Origin: Carallia brachiata | Taxonomy: Eukaryota; Streptophyta; Magnoliopsida; Malpighiales; Rhizophoraceae | Direction of reading: 5' to 3' | NCBI GenBank assembly: GCA_021464245.1 | Contig: JADCRB010000030.1 | Span: forward strand, 3,488,213 to 3,552,212 | Length of the DNA stretch: 64,000 nt | Part shown: piece after piece, positions 1 to 14,788 of the stretch | Layout: every line of letters starts with the position of its first letter | How positions within the stretch are numbered: the first letter of the stretch is position 1 | Position numbers and translations under genes: made by a program | The notes under the pieces: model-generated | The model's database searches: none | Told to the model about the DNA's origin: nothing | What the model saw: only the letters and a program-made list of their open reading frames with translations

Positions 1-264
1 TAGACATCTTATAATAGTTTTCCCTCTCTATGTGAGAAAGGAGAAAGTAAAAGGTAGTCAATGTTTTTAGTTTGCGATTGATATTAACTGTCAAGCAGAA
101 CAGGTGCAATGGAGCTAGCAAGTGCCTATCTTATGAATTTGTTCTTATTCCGTAGCTTGGATGTGCAACATATTGATATTTACTATGATTTTATCTTCAG
201 TAAAGATCTCTCTTACGAGTAATGGAAGAGGTTTTTTGTTTTAAGAATTGAAAACCTCATGCAG

Positions 265-3200
265 CGATTAGAGGCTATGCATTATCATACCTTTCTTCAT
301 GTGCTGGTCGAATCCGATTTTTGCTGGGCACTCCAGGAATGGTGGCGCTTGATCTTGATGCTAGCTTGAAAGGGTTTTTTCAGCAGATTGTTCAGCACCT
401 TGAAAACATTCCAAAGCCACAGAGTGAAAATATTTCTTCCATCACTTGTGATCTATCTGTAAGAGAAATCTCTTTTAATTCTCTATAATTTTATGCTTTG
501 TAATGCACATGCTTGAGTGGATACATGTCACATGAATATTTCTTTTGTTGTACAAAAAGTTTAACCATATGTGGTAGTTTGTTAATCATATATGTTTTGA
601 TGACGTCTCAGTGACTAATAACAGATTTTTAGCAGGTAATTTAACATTGTAAGCATTTATTCTACTGTGTTGTAGCTGTTGCTTTCTACTATTAACATTG
701 CAATGAAAAATCTTGTGGACATCTTGTTGCGTATCATTATTGTGGTACTTTTAACATCTTAAAGAATAGGCATGGGTTCTTTTTTCTAAATATTTCCATC
801 AAAAGGGTTAGCCAATTTGAATTGAATGCTAAGTAATGCATCATACCAAGTAGTTGATCCAAATGACCTGGTTCTTATCTGCACTATCACTCTTCATAAT
901 CAGGTTGAAAACAAAATGCATTATGGTGCGGCCTACAGTACTAAGTCATTTGTATAAACACCAAAGTCATTAACTAATTAGGTTCACTGCTTGACCTATT
1001 TTCTCCAAACCATTGGTCAACTTAACAATCAAAAGTCTCTCATTTAGGAGATGAAGGTGACAGCTAGAAAATTACAGGAATCCAGTGCTATTTCCTAAGA
1101 CATGAACTGCCTTGATCCCATGTAAAGTTACAAGTGTATTAGAAATTGCTGAAAATGGTACAGCAGCCTCCTATTTCTTTCAGCAATGTAGGTCTACCCA
1201 TAGATAAATCACATAATGAATGGATAGCTAGCCTTGTGAGAGATTACCATGAATTGTTTTAGTTGTGTCATCTGCAACTTGGAAGATACTGGCAACCACC
1301 AATGCATCTGCTAAAAGAAATGCGCTTGCTTATCATCATGTATTTCTTTGGAGTGTAAGCTGCTTAATATGCTCTACTGAGAGCTGCACAACAATTGTTT
1401 TAGTAGTGAAATGATAGAAGAGCACTTACTCTTTAACATGTGTAATGTCTAAGAGCTTCTGTTGAGTGATTTTGTATTCCCCAGGAAACCCATCTGTGTC
1501 TTTGACTCTAATATCTCTTTATGTTAATTCTTTTCTTTCTTCGCAGTATTTGAGATGTTGCTTTTCATGGCTAGAAGTTCTGTGTTTTCTTTTGTCTTAC
1601 CTTGTCAACTTAACGATACTTGTGTTTTCTGATTTAAGTTCAATGCATGAATTCTTGAGTACTTGATTGTTAAATTAACGCTTGTTTTCTAAAAATAGCC
1701 TGCTTTAACACCCAACTTAGTGCATAACGGAACGGAATGGTGAGAAAAGATTCATGTAGCCAACCCTAATTAAATTTTGTTGTTGTAATCTGCCATGGAT
1801 GGCTTCTTGTGGTTTCTACTCTTTTTTTTTTTTTTTTTTTCGGTTGCATTTTTTTGGCTGCTTTCAGATTTGGCCTGTGGATGCAGAAATTTTAATCCTT
1901 TCGATATTTGCTGTTCTTAAGCAGGAGTTTCGCAAGGATTGGTTGTCGGTATTGATGGTCGTCACGTCTGCTAGGTCATCTATAAACATAAGACACCTGG
2001 AGAAGGCTACTGTCTCCACTGGGAAGGAAGGCTTACTGTCTGAAGGAAACGCTGCATACAATTGGTCCAGGTGGTTTCTGGCTCCCATCTGCTATGACTA
2101 CTGGTGTTGTTTGCCAACCTCCTCCTGTGTGGAATGATCAATACAGTTTTATTGCCACATTGTCTACTAGATATTTAACCTCAAAATTGTTGTAAATGGA
2201 AGAAATCTGAACTCTTCAATTGCACATTAAGACATTTAAATTTGGGCTATAACATACCCTTTGAGCAATATTGGGAAAAACTTAATGATGTAGTAGTCTC
2301 ATAATAGGAAGTGATACTGCAATATTGGTTCAGAGTTCTCTATGATTCGTTGATAAGTAGAGGAATGATCAATACAGTTTTATTGCCACATTGTCTACTA
2401 GATATTTAACCTCAAAATTGTTGTAAATGGAAGAAATCTGAACTTTTCAATTGCACATTAAGACATTTAAATTTGGGCTATAACATACCCTTTGAGCAAT
2501 ATTGGGAAAAACTTAATAATGTAGTAGTGTCATAATAGGAAGTGATACTGCAATATTGGTTCAGAGTTCTCTATGATTCATTGATGGACTTATCAATGAA
2601 GTTCTCTGGTTCCTTATGACTCATTCTGCAATTATTCTTAACCAATTATCTGTTTTTATAAAAGAATGTTGAAATTTACAGAAATAACTGATACATTTCC
2701 TCCAATGCAGATGTGTTGATGAACTAGATTTGCAATTGTCAAAGCATGGAAGTCTAAAGACACTCTATTTTTACCACCAACATCTTACAGCTGTGAGTTT
2801 TTGCCTCATTAAGTTATTATAGAAGTTGTGGATTTTGCTGTTGGGTTCTCCAACATCCTATGGAGCTTGGCTAGCCTCTCTTAGTTTGTGTCCTGTGGGC
2901 CCTTCTCCTGATGATTACAGAGTGAGACTTTACCAATCTAAGCTAGCGTTTGTTGGCGCCATTTATCCTTTTCTTTGCTCTTCTTCATTTTACATGTCGA
3001 TTTCATTAAAATTAATGCTGCATTAGAAGAAGCAACCTAGGTACTCTATGACCTCAAATGATTGCAATTACAGGTCTTCAGGAACACGATGTTTGGACCA
3101 GAAGGACGTCCTCAGCATTGCTGTGCATGGCTTGGAGTTGCCAGTTGTTTCCCAGAGTGCTCTTCCCCAATAGTTCCAGAAGAGGTAATTCTCTAACCTT

Positions 3201-6200
3201 CTCAATTGTCATCCGTTAATTCCTTGTTTTCTTCCTTTCTTTTGGTGCTTTTTTTTTCCGCTGCCCCTGGGGGCCCTGTGGGGGAGTTGTCCGGGGGGGG
3301 GGGGGGGGGTGTGGTGTGTGTATTGGAAGATAGCAGCCTGAGAAGGGCTGCAAATGTCCAAAGGAGAAATGGGCAGTATACAAATAAAGCCTGAGCAGAA
3401 GCAAAATCAAACTTCAATAGCTAGCTGCTTCTTTGCTATTAAATGATGCACACTGTACACATCTCTTGGCTTAGAAACCAATCTCAGCAGCCTTCTGCAG
3501 TTTGGCAATCTAAAAACCACGCGCAAAAAAAAACCTATTATAGGACTTTGAATTTCAAACTCATAAAATGATGTCAAGGTAAAGAATTTTGAATGACTAA
3601 ATGCTGGTGCTATTAAATGTTTATATAATTCTTTTGAAACGAATTTCCTATACCTGGTATCGCTTATTGGCATTATGTTTATTTCTGATCAATTATATCC
3701 CCATGTACCTTTTCTCTTTCCTCTGGTTGCCCATTTGCAAATCCTCTGATTTTCACTAGTTTGCATGTTTGATAGGCCAATAAGTAATGAGTGGTATTAC
3801 CTGATAAGGTACCAACACTGAGCTGCTGAATGCCTATGCAGTCAAGGGATCATTTATTGGTTATTGTATGGACAATTGTATGTTTAACATCTTGTGGGAC
3901 ATTAGGACACTGCAGCTATGTTGCACGAAATAATTTTATTCGTATCACCCACTTCAAAATGTGGGGTACCCCTTCACTAAGGTTCTGCATCCAGTTGTAT
4001 TCAAATTAATTGTGATCCAAAAGGTGGCAGGTGAGGTCCTAGTCTATATTTTGTTGAAAGTTTCATCATGTTGCTTGAATTTTGATTCCATTATTGAAAC
4101 GAAAAGAAAAAAAAAAAACTTGAAAAATTAAGGGGAGAAATAAAAAAAAAAGGAAAGAGCAAGCACCCAAAAAAACTTTATTCATCAGAGAAGGAAAGGG
4201 TGATGAAAGAAGAAAAAAGAGAAAGTTAGATGAGTTTTGCTTATTTGTTCTGACAGGTAACAAAAATTGGGCGAGATGCAGTCCTATATGTCGAGTCTCT
4301 GATTGAATCTATTATGGGAGGATTGGAGGGACTAATCAATATTCTAGACTCCGAAGGAGGATTTGGCGCCTTGGAGAATCAGGTTGTAACTTTTACTTTG
4401 TTTTGAAATATAGAAGAGACGAGCCCTTTGTTTTTTTTCCTTCTACCCACTAACGTTTGGAGAGATTTCAGCTTGTTCCAGAGCAAGCAGCTTTGTATTT
4501 GAACACTATATCCAGAGTTTCAATTCCATCACTAAAATCTCCCAGGGGACCAGTTGGTTTCGCTTTACCGGGCCACGAGAGCTACCCTGACAATAATGGT
4601 TCTATAAAAATGTAAACAGTCTCGCCTTTATTGTTTACCTTTGGGAAACAGCTCTTAAGAGCTAAGTTTTGACAAGTGTTTATGGCAGGTTAGAGGCTGC
4701 AATGCAGAGATTGACCAACTTATGTTCAGTTTTGAATGACATGGAGCCTATATGTGTTCTAAACCATGTCTTTGTTTTGAGAGAGGTTAGATATGTCAAA
4801 TTCTCTTCGGTTCTTTGGCTTATCTATATTTAGAAAATCCTGTTATCTTATTATATTATCATTTGTTCTTTTTTGAAATGCCACCTCAATTTGGTACTTA
4901 CATCTTTTCTCTGGCTAAAACATTCTCCGAAATCTGTAATAGGGAGATCCATGTCATAAGGAGATCAGTAAGTTAGGGTAGTGGTAAAGTGCACTATTAG
5001 ACCAAATGGTGCAGAAGTCTCTTAATGTGATTAATCTCGTTATTTGGGCTCTGTTATGTAGAGGGATGTGAAAATAAAGGAGGACATGAAGGTAAATGAA
5101 AAGAAGAGAATTATCATTTCTGGTATTGAAATGTATCAAGAGGCATAATTTTGAAACACAAACTCAAAGAGAGGTGAAGTTGTGGAAGAACAACTTGTCC
5201 TTTTCATTTATCTTAGCTCCTTTATATTGGAGAAGAGCAGCATTACAAATGATTACATCTGTAAAGATTTGTAGAAGTATAGGCCCAATAACTTAAACGG
5301 ATAACAACAAAGAAGAAGCAAGCAATATTAAATGGACTTTTTGGACACCACATATTACCTAAAACCTTAAGGCTTAGGTTATGGGTCTTCTAACCACACT
5401 TATATATTGTTTTACTCCTTCCTTCCTTTCCAATATGGGACTTTTATATTTTATACTCCAACACCCCCTCACGCGAAAGCCCAACTCACTTGGGATGGGC
5501 CTAGCTCACTTGGGCTGGAAGCGTGAACAAATAACGAAATCAACTCACCTGAGTTGGATCCAGCTCACCTAGGCTGGCTCTAGTTCACCATTAAATGTGA
5601 GGGGCAGCAACAACCAGGCTTTGATACCATGTAAAGATTTGTAGAAGCATAAGCCCAATAACTTAAACGGATAACAATAAGGAAGAAGCAAGCAATATTA
5701 AATGGGCTTTTTGGACACCACATATTACCTAAAACCTTAAATTTAGGTTATGGGTCTTCTAACCACACTTATATATTGCTTTACTCCTCCCTTCCTTTCC
5801 AATATGGGACTTTTATATTTTATACTCTAACAACATCAACCATGCTTTTTCATGCATGTAGATAGCTTTAAATGGTTTCTTAAATTTGACAGGTTTTCTA
5901 CCAGAATTACATGGGTCAAGACAGACTTTCTAGCTTCTAATCATGCTTGATAAGCCAAAATACAAGCAAAGCTCATCCTAAAGAAAAACTAGCTGAAATT
6001 TTACAGCAAAGTGTCATTGCCAATACTCCTTGAGACTTTTTCTGTTTACATCAGTGAAACTTCTCAACACTTCAGACCTGGGCATAGGCAGTGTATTAGT
6101 GAAACTAACTGATCCTTTGTAGTGCACCAAACTGAGATGTCTTTTTTTTTTGGGCTAAAATAACATTTTATCTTTGATAAATTTCAGTTAGTGGTTCATC

Positions 6201-9200
6201 ACCTCTAACTGAATTGAAAATAGAATCAATCCCATTGGCATCTGGCTTTGGGACTTGAAAGCTTGACTTGAATGCTATCTTGAAAGTATGAAGTATAGCT
6301 TGACATAAAAAGCTGTTGTTGCTTGCAAAGATTCTGGTTTGTTTACCAGATGTGTAACTGATGTGTTTTTTAGCTCAAGGGAGCTAAACTTTCACGTGAG
6401 GGGGCATGTTAGAGTTGGAATATATATATCTGTCAAGAAACCATCCAAGCCAAAAGTTTAAGCTATTGGAGAAAGCCCAAGAATCGATCACATATTTAAC
6501 TCTGAGAGGGAGCCAGGGAGGAGCAACTGGTTTCGTTGGCTTTAATGGCTACATTAATAAGAATGAGGGCAAGAAGATGAAGAAGAATTGGGAAGCAGAA
6601 GGAAGCAGAAAAGGAGAGAGTGGAGAAGGGAAGTAGAAATCAATTAGTGATGTGGGGGTTGGTCAGACAAAATGAAAACAAAAAACATGCGGGATTTTAC
6701 CCAATTGGGAAAAAGGGAAAGGAAAACAAAGCAAAACATGTGGGTGTTGCCAAAATTATTACTATTGTTCTACTTTTTTTCTATTCAGGATGTATTGTTG
6801 TCTTTGACCTCTGTTGAGTGGGAAATGATGTAGATTACATGTTCCCAATGCACCTGATGTAGAATTTGTTTCATTTAGGTATTTTGTGCAAGTGTTTGTT
6901 TATCTCAATCAGACAATAAGAAATTCTCGATGCTAACACTGTAGACATATGTGCAGTACATGAGAGAGTGCATTCTGGGAAATTTTAGGAGGAGACTGCT
7001 GGCAGCACTAAAAACTGACACTGATCTTCAGCGGCCTTCTATGCTAGAGTCACTGATCCGCAGGCATATGAGCATAGTTCATCTGGCAGAGCAGCACATC
7101 AGCATGGACCTAACCCTTGGAATTCGAGAAATTCTACTCACAGAAGCATTCTCTGGACCAGTTGCTTCTCTGCATCTATTTGATAAACCAGTAGAACAGC
7201 TTACTGGATCAGCCACTGAAGTTGTGTGCAACTGGTATATGGAAAACATTGTCAAGGATGTATCTGGTGCTGGAATCCTGTTTACACCGATGCATAAATG
7301 CTTCAAAAGCACAAGGCCTGTTGGTGGATATTTTGCAGAGTCAGTTACTGATCTCAGAGAATTGCAAGCATTTGTTTGCTTATTTGGTGGATATGGAGTT
7401 GATAGGCTAGACAGAATGATGAAAGAGCATACAGCTGCTCTGTTGAACTGCATTGACACATCTTTGCAGTCTAATCGTGAGGTGTTAGAGGCAATTGCCG
7501 GTAGCATGCATTCTGGTGATCAAATAGAAAGAGAAGCATGTTCAAAGCAAATTGTAGACTTGGACACGGTAATTGGATTTTGTATTGAGGCAGGCCAAGC
7601 ACTTGCCTTTGATAAACTTCTTGCTGAAGCTTCTGGAGTTGTTCTTGATGAAGGTGCACCTTTGATTTATTCACTAATTGCTGGGACAGTCAAGCACATG
7701 CCTGACGAAATACCTGGAAAAAAAGAAATTAGGAGGATGAGGAGGGTGGCAACCAGTATTAATGTTGTTGAAGATCATGATTCCGAATGGGTAAGATCAA
7801 TATTGGAAGAGGCCGGGGGTGCAAATGATGCTTCTTGGAACTTGTTGCCTTATTTATTGCCACCTTCATGACATCAGATATTTGGATCATGACCGGCTTC
7901 AATGTTGACACTGGGGGCTTCAACAACAATATACATTGCTTGGCAAGGTTTGTTTTTTCTTTTTTCTACCTCATGTTTTTGGCCCAAGTAAACACTCCTG
8001 CATATAAGCAATTCAATGCCTTATTACATGCCAATGCACTAGCAACACATTGAAAATATGTATCAATTTGGTTTTACTAGTTTTTGAATGTTCATGTGGC
8101 ATTCTTATATGCTTTTCAATGATACATTCATCAAACAGATGTGCATCAGATGGTCAGTCCAAAAGGCTCAAGAACTGTCAGCAAAGATTTTTAATTTTTG
8201 AATATTCACTGCTTACCATTAAGTCTTGTTGGCAGGTGCATTAATGCTGTGATTGCAGGAAGTGAGTTGGTGAGGTTGGAGCGTGAACATCAGCAAAGAC
8301 AGTCTCTTTCAAATGGCCATGTTGCTGAGGCGTTGGATCCTGAAATACATAACCGTTTGACCGCAGAAGCAAGCATAAAAGCTGCGATGCAGATTTTTGT
8401 CAAATTTGCAGCTGGGATTGTGTTAGATTCTTGGAGTGAAGCTAATAGGTAAAACTCCCTCGCTATTTTATTCGTATGTGCACATGGAAAAACATTTGAA
8501 CCGAATATCCACATGCATCCAGATATGTCTCGATTTCCTTTTAGTGTTATGCCATGCATTTCTTTTCAATTTAGTGATAAGCTATATATGTAGCTTTCTT
8601 AACAAGTTAAATAAGTCAAAATTTTGGTGGCAGCTTCGACTCCATATAGATGGTTGGTCGGTTTACATAATGCAAGAATATACATGTGCCTGTGTTGAGT
8701 GTGTAAGATTTTTGTTGTCCAAATAAGTGGTACACTACATTACTTGCTTTCATTATTTCCCGCGTAGTGAGATCAACTGTTTCGTGAGTTCTTTCAATTA
8801 TATCTCCCTTGTCGTTTTTGGGTGTCTGTAATTCCATTTGATCAGATCAGAAGCAAACAGTTATCAATTTTCCACTGTTCCTTGTGCAGATCTCATCTCG
8901 TGGCAAAACTTATTTTCTTGGACCAACTTTGTGAGATCTCGCCTTACCTTCCAAGAAGCTCCCTTGAAGCTCACATTCCTTATGCAATTCTCCGTTCAAT
9001 TTACAGCCAGTACTACTCAAATTCTCCTTCTATGCCACTGGCACTGCCCAGCATGTCACCCCGCCAGTCACCTGCTGTATCTTTGGCACATGGCTCCCCT
9101 GTTGTGAGACAGGCTCGCGGGGAGTCAACACCGCAGAATGCTGCTAACGATTCAGGTTACTTCAAAGGGTCATCGTCCCATGTCCAGGAGCAACTTTATG

Positions 9201-9387
9201 GCATTGGCAGTGCAAGCCTGCGGAGCTCCGAGAATAGACAACGAAACATTCGCCGATCTGGGCCTTTGGACTACAGTTCTAGCCGTAAGCTTAAATATGT
9301 TGAGGGCTCAGCTGCAGGAGGAAGCACCGGTCCCAGTCCGCTTCCAAGGTTTGCAGTCTCAAGATCGGTCCTATATCATACAAATAG
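265..9387 (+). CDS. NAP1: NAP1/GNARLED, WAVE/SCAR complex subunit, 3' part (5' end outside window)
   Basis: NAP1 (Nck-associated protein 1, Hem family) is a subunit of the WAVE/SCAR regulatory complex that activates ARP2/3 for actin branching in trichomes and pavement cells. Exons read: 265-458, 1925-2070, 2711-2792, 3074-3184, 4257-4382, 4472-4611, 4689-4785, 6957-7947, 8236-8448, 8890-9387; all have GT/AG borders and compatible phases. Recognisable blocks are FLLGTPGMVALDLDASLKG, EFRKDWLSVLM, RNTMFGPEGRPQHCCAWLG, ESLIRRHMSIVHLAEQHISM, NNIHCLARC and the Ser/Pro-rich tail ending SGPLDYSS...GPSPLPRFAVSRS. Two -1 frameshifts break the reading frame: one near 7857 (TT where TTT restores PYLFATFMTSD) and one near 9367 (GG where GGG restores SRSGPISYK then TAG at 9385-9387). 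As read, the frame stops early at 7869-7871 and the last exon runs to 9424. Both sit in homopolymers, so base-call or assembly error is likelier than gene loss. The N-terminal half lies upstream of the window. Confidence 0.93.
2131..2592. repeat. 231-bp tandem duplication in a NAP1 intron
   Basis: Two near-identical copies lie head to tail, 2131-2361 and 2362-2592. Both begin ggaatgatcaatacag and run to the ctctatgattc(g/a)ttgat segment, with only a few substitutions between them. The duplication starts directly after the exon ending at 2070 and lies wholly in the intron before the exon at 2711, so the protein should be unaffected. The near-identity suggests a recent event, or an assembly duplication. 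Confidence 0.9.
5255..5837. repeat. 5-bp target-site duplication ACATC around the TRIM
   Basis: Identical ACATC at 5255-5259 and 5833-5837 directly flank the TG...CA element ends. This fixes the element borders. Confidence 0.9.
5260..5832 (-). mobile_element. Complete TRIM (terminal-repeat retrotransposon in miniature) in a NAP1 intron
   Basis: Two direct LTRs, 5260-5463 (204 bp) and 5630-5832 (203 bp), flank a 166-bp internal region. Read on the minus strand, each LTR begins TGTT(A/G)GAGTATAAAA and ends CTTTACA. Directly after the 5' LTR (minus strand) is a primer-binding site, TGGTATCAAAGCC (5617-5629), matching the start of the initiator-tRNA-Met PBS. A purine-rich tract GTGAGGGGG (complement of about 5464-5472) abuts the other LTR. 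A 5-bp target duplication, ACATC, lies at 5255-5259 and 5833-5837. There is no coding capacity, so it must have moved in trans. The LTRs differ at about ten positions, so the insertion is not very recent. Confidence 0.93.
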
Positions 9388-9424
9388 AAACTTATTCGAA
9401 AATGATTTTGTAGTAAGATGTTAA

Positions 9425-10689
9425 ATTACGAGCTTCCTGTCAATTACCATACAACTTTCAGCACATTAAAGGGATGTCCAAGGTTTTGAATAAAAATTTG
9501 TGTAAACTGCAAATTTCAGCGCAATGCTTTCCACCGATAATACGTACACATGGGTTCTCGTCTTTGCGTTGGAAGTTGGAATGAAGTACGTATTTAACAA
9601 ACAATTCCCATACCTCGGCTCTAACACACACAGTACCTCTAATCTAAAAAGAGGTCCATTTTATAAATTTTTATCATTAGGTCCAACTTGCATAGATGGA
9701 AAATGTTTAGAGGCTCTGTCCAAACAATAAGAAAAAAAAACAAACGAAAATGTTTAGAGGCATTTGGTCTACCTCCAAACCTTCGATTCTGTACAGACTT
9801 GTGAAATTCACATGTTATCGTTACTTGGGTCAAAATAAAAATAGTTTTTTTTCTTGTTGGACTTAAGAGTGTATTAATGTTCTGCTACGTTGACCCCAAA
9901 AAAAAAAAAAAAAAAGTTCTGCTACGAAAAAAAAAAAACCTGTTTAAGTTTGTGTTTGATAAATATATTTTAAGGGTTGTTATTTATCGAGAATCTCCAA
10001 AACAACAGCTGATAGAGCAGAGTTACTTTTCTTACATCTGTGTCAATCCAACTGATTATTTGGTATTTATTACTAAGAATTTGTTATAGATAGTTAATTT
10101 TTATTTTTTTATAATTATTAATTAAAAATTAACATATTAATATTTTTTAATAATAAATTTATAATATATTTAAATTTTAACTAATAACATATAAATTTTA
10201 ATTTTTAATAATTAATTAATACATATTATGTATAAATATTAAAAAAAAAAAAAAAAAAAAAAAAGTAAAAGTAACTCTGGCAACTAAAATCCTTACTACT
10301 GATAGAGGCGTTCTTTGAGCGTTCAATTTCCAACATCATCGCGGCCATTCATTCCATCATATTGACGGTAGCTAAGACTTCGAAAACAAAAACCTGAGGT
10401 GGCCCCACATTGATTAAGGCCCAGTTTGTAGTTTGATTGATTGACGCCGGACGGTTAGTATTAACGCCAGCATTTTATGGTTTAACAATCGTTGTGGCCA
10501 AACCAAACCACCCATTCCCTTGTCAATTGTCATCATTGTCTCTAATTAATATTAATTACATGCGCAGGGTGTTGCCTATAATGTAACGCAATGTAATTTT
10601 TCGCGTTAAAGATTTAATAAAAAGAGTATTTCTCTATTTTTCCTTTTGGGCAATTTTATTTATTGCTTGTCCTTTCAGTGGCCGTGGCC
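9425..10689. other. Intergenic NAP1-HINT, AT-rich, possible small degenerate transposon
   Basis: No gene seen. The first 400 bases are probably the NAP1 3' UTR and flank. At 10018-10030 and 10267-10279 lies an inverted repeat CAGAGTTACTTTT / AAAAGTAACTCTG around an AT-rich core, and a 9-bp direct repeat CTGATAGAG occurs at 10009-10017 and 10299-10307. This could be an old hAT-like MITE, but the right inverted repeat is 19 bases inside the right direct repeat, so the borders do not fit cleanly. 10320-10689 is probably HINT promoter and 5' UTR. Confidence 0.5.
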
Positions 10690-13899
<3,210 letters not shown>

Positions 13900-14788
13900 T
13901 AGACTTGAACACACTTCCCAACCCCTCCCCCCCACCCCACCCCCTCCCTCGCAACAAAAACACAATAACCGAAGGAGCTGCCTTGAATTTCTCTTTCATG
14001 GGGGGGGGCACGCCGCGTTGATTGTGCTGCTGAGTGTATAAATCTGTTTTTCCCATATTTACTAGGTTTATGGATGACCAAGATATGCACACTGGCGACT
14101 TTTCAGGTAGACGTTACTACATGATATTAACAGAATCAATAATCTTGTCAGAGGTGGGGACGTGTTTATGTTCGTGCTTGCATGCAGAGCAATAAGTCAC
14201 ACAACAATGATATGAGAAGGCAAAGCTTAACCGTGGAATGCACACCGATAGGAGGAAATGAAATATTAATTAAACCTTGATCGGATAGCCCTCATAAGTG
14301 TCATAATTTTCCTAGAGATCCAGGCTTCCAACGTCTGGTTGCATCTGACAATGTTCAATTGAAACAGAATGATAACCATTTTTAGAGTCTATTACATTCA
14401 TACAAGCAACTGGAGTAGAGATGATATAAAAGAATAAATGGCGGCAGTGGTGATTTTATTTCTCCCATGTACAAATCAATTAAAGTGACTGCTACTCGAA
14501 TTCTGAGGCCATAAGTACAGCCTTGCATCAAGAACCTGGAAACAAGTTCAGAAAATTTACAGCAACTAATTGTGTAAGAAAACCTTTCAATGCGAAGGTA
14601 TCAACACCTTGGTGTCTGGTTAAAAACCTGTCAAACGAGCAGGGGCAACTTCAATTTCAGAGAAATACGAAATATATGCCAATATCGTTGATTCTTCTGG
14701 ACCGCGAAGTCTTTTCCTGCAAACATTTCAGGGATGTCTCTACAGATTTTGCAGAGATCAGTATCCAGAATTATAACAGATGCCGACA
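13900..14788. other. Convergent intergenic region between HINT and ARAD1
   Basis: It holds the 3' flanks of two convergent genes. Visible are a C-rich tract at 13918-13950 and a G run at 14001-14008. No additional gene was recognised. Confidence 0.5.

Noticed and set aside
3286..3320. Poly-G run with flanking G/C-rich text as a possible G-quadruplex regulator
   Set aside because: It is an intronic homopolymer in NAP1; in a window with homopolymer length errors its exact form is unreliable.
7079..7507. 142-residue minus-strand ORF
   Set aside because: Antisense shadow of the conserved NAP1 exon.
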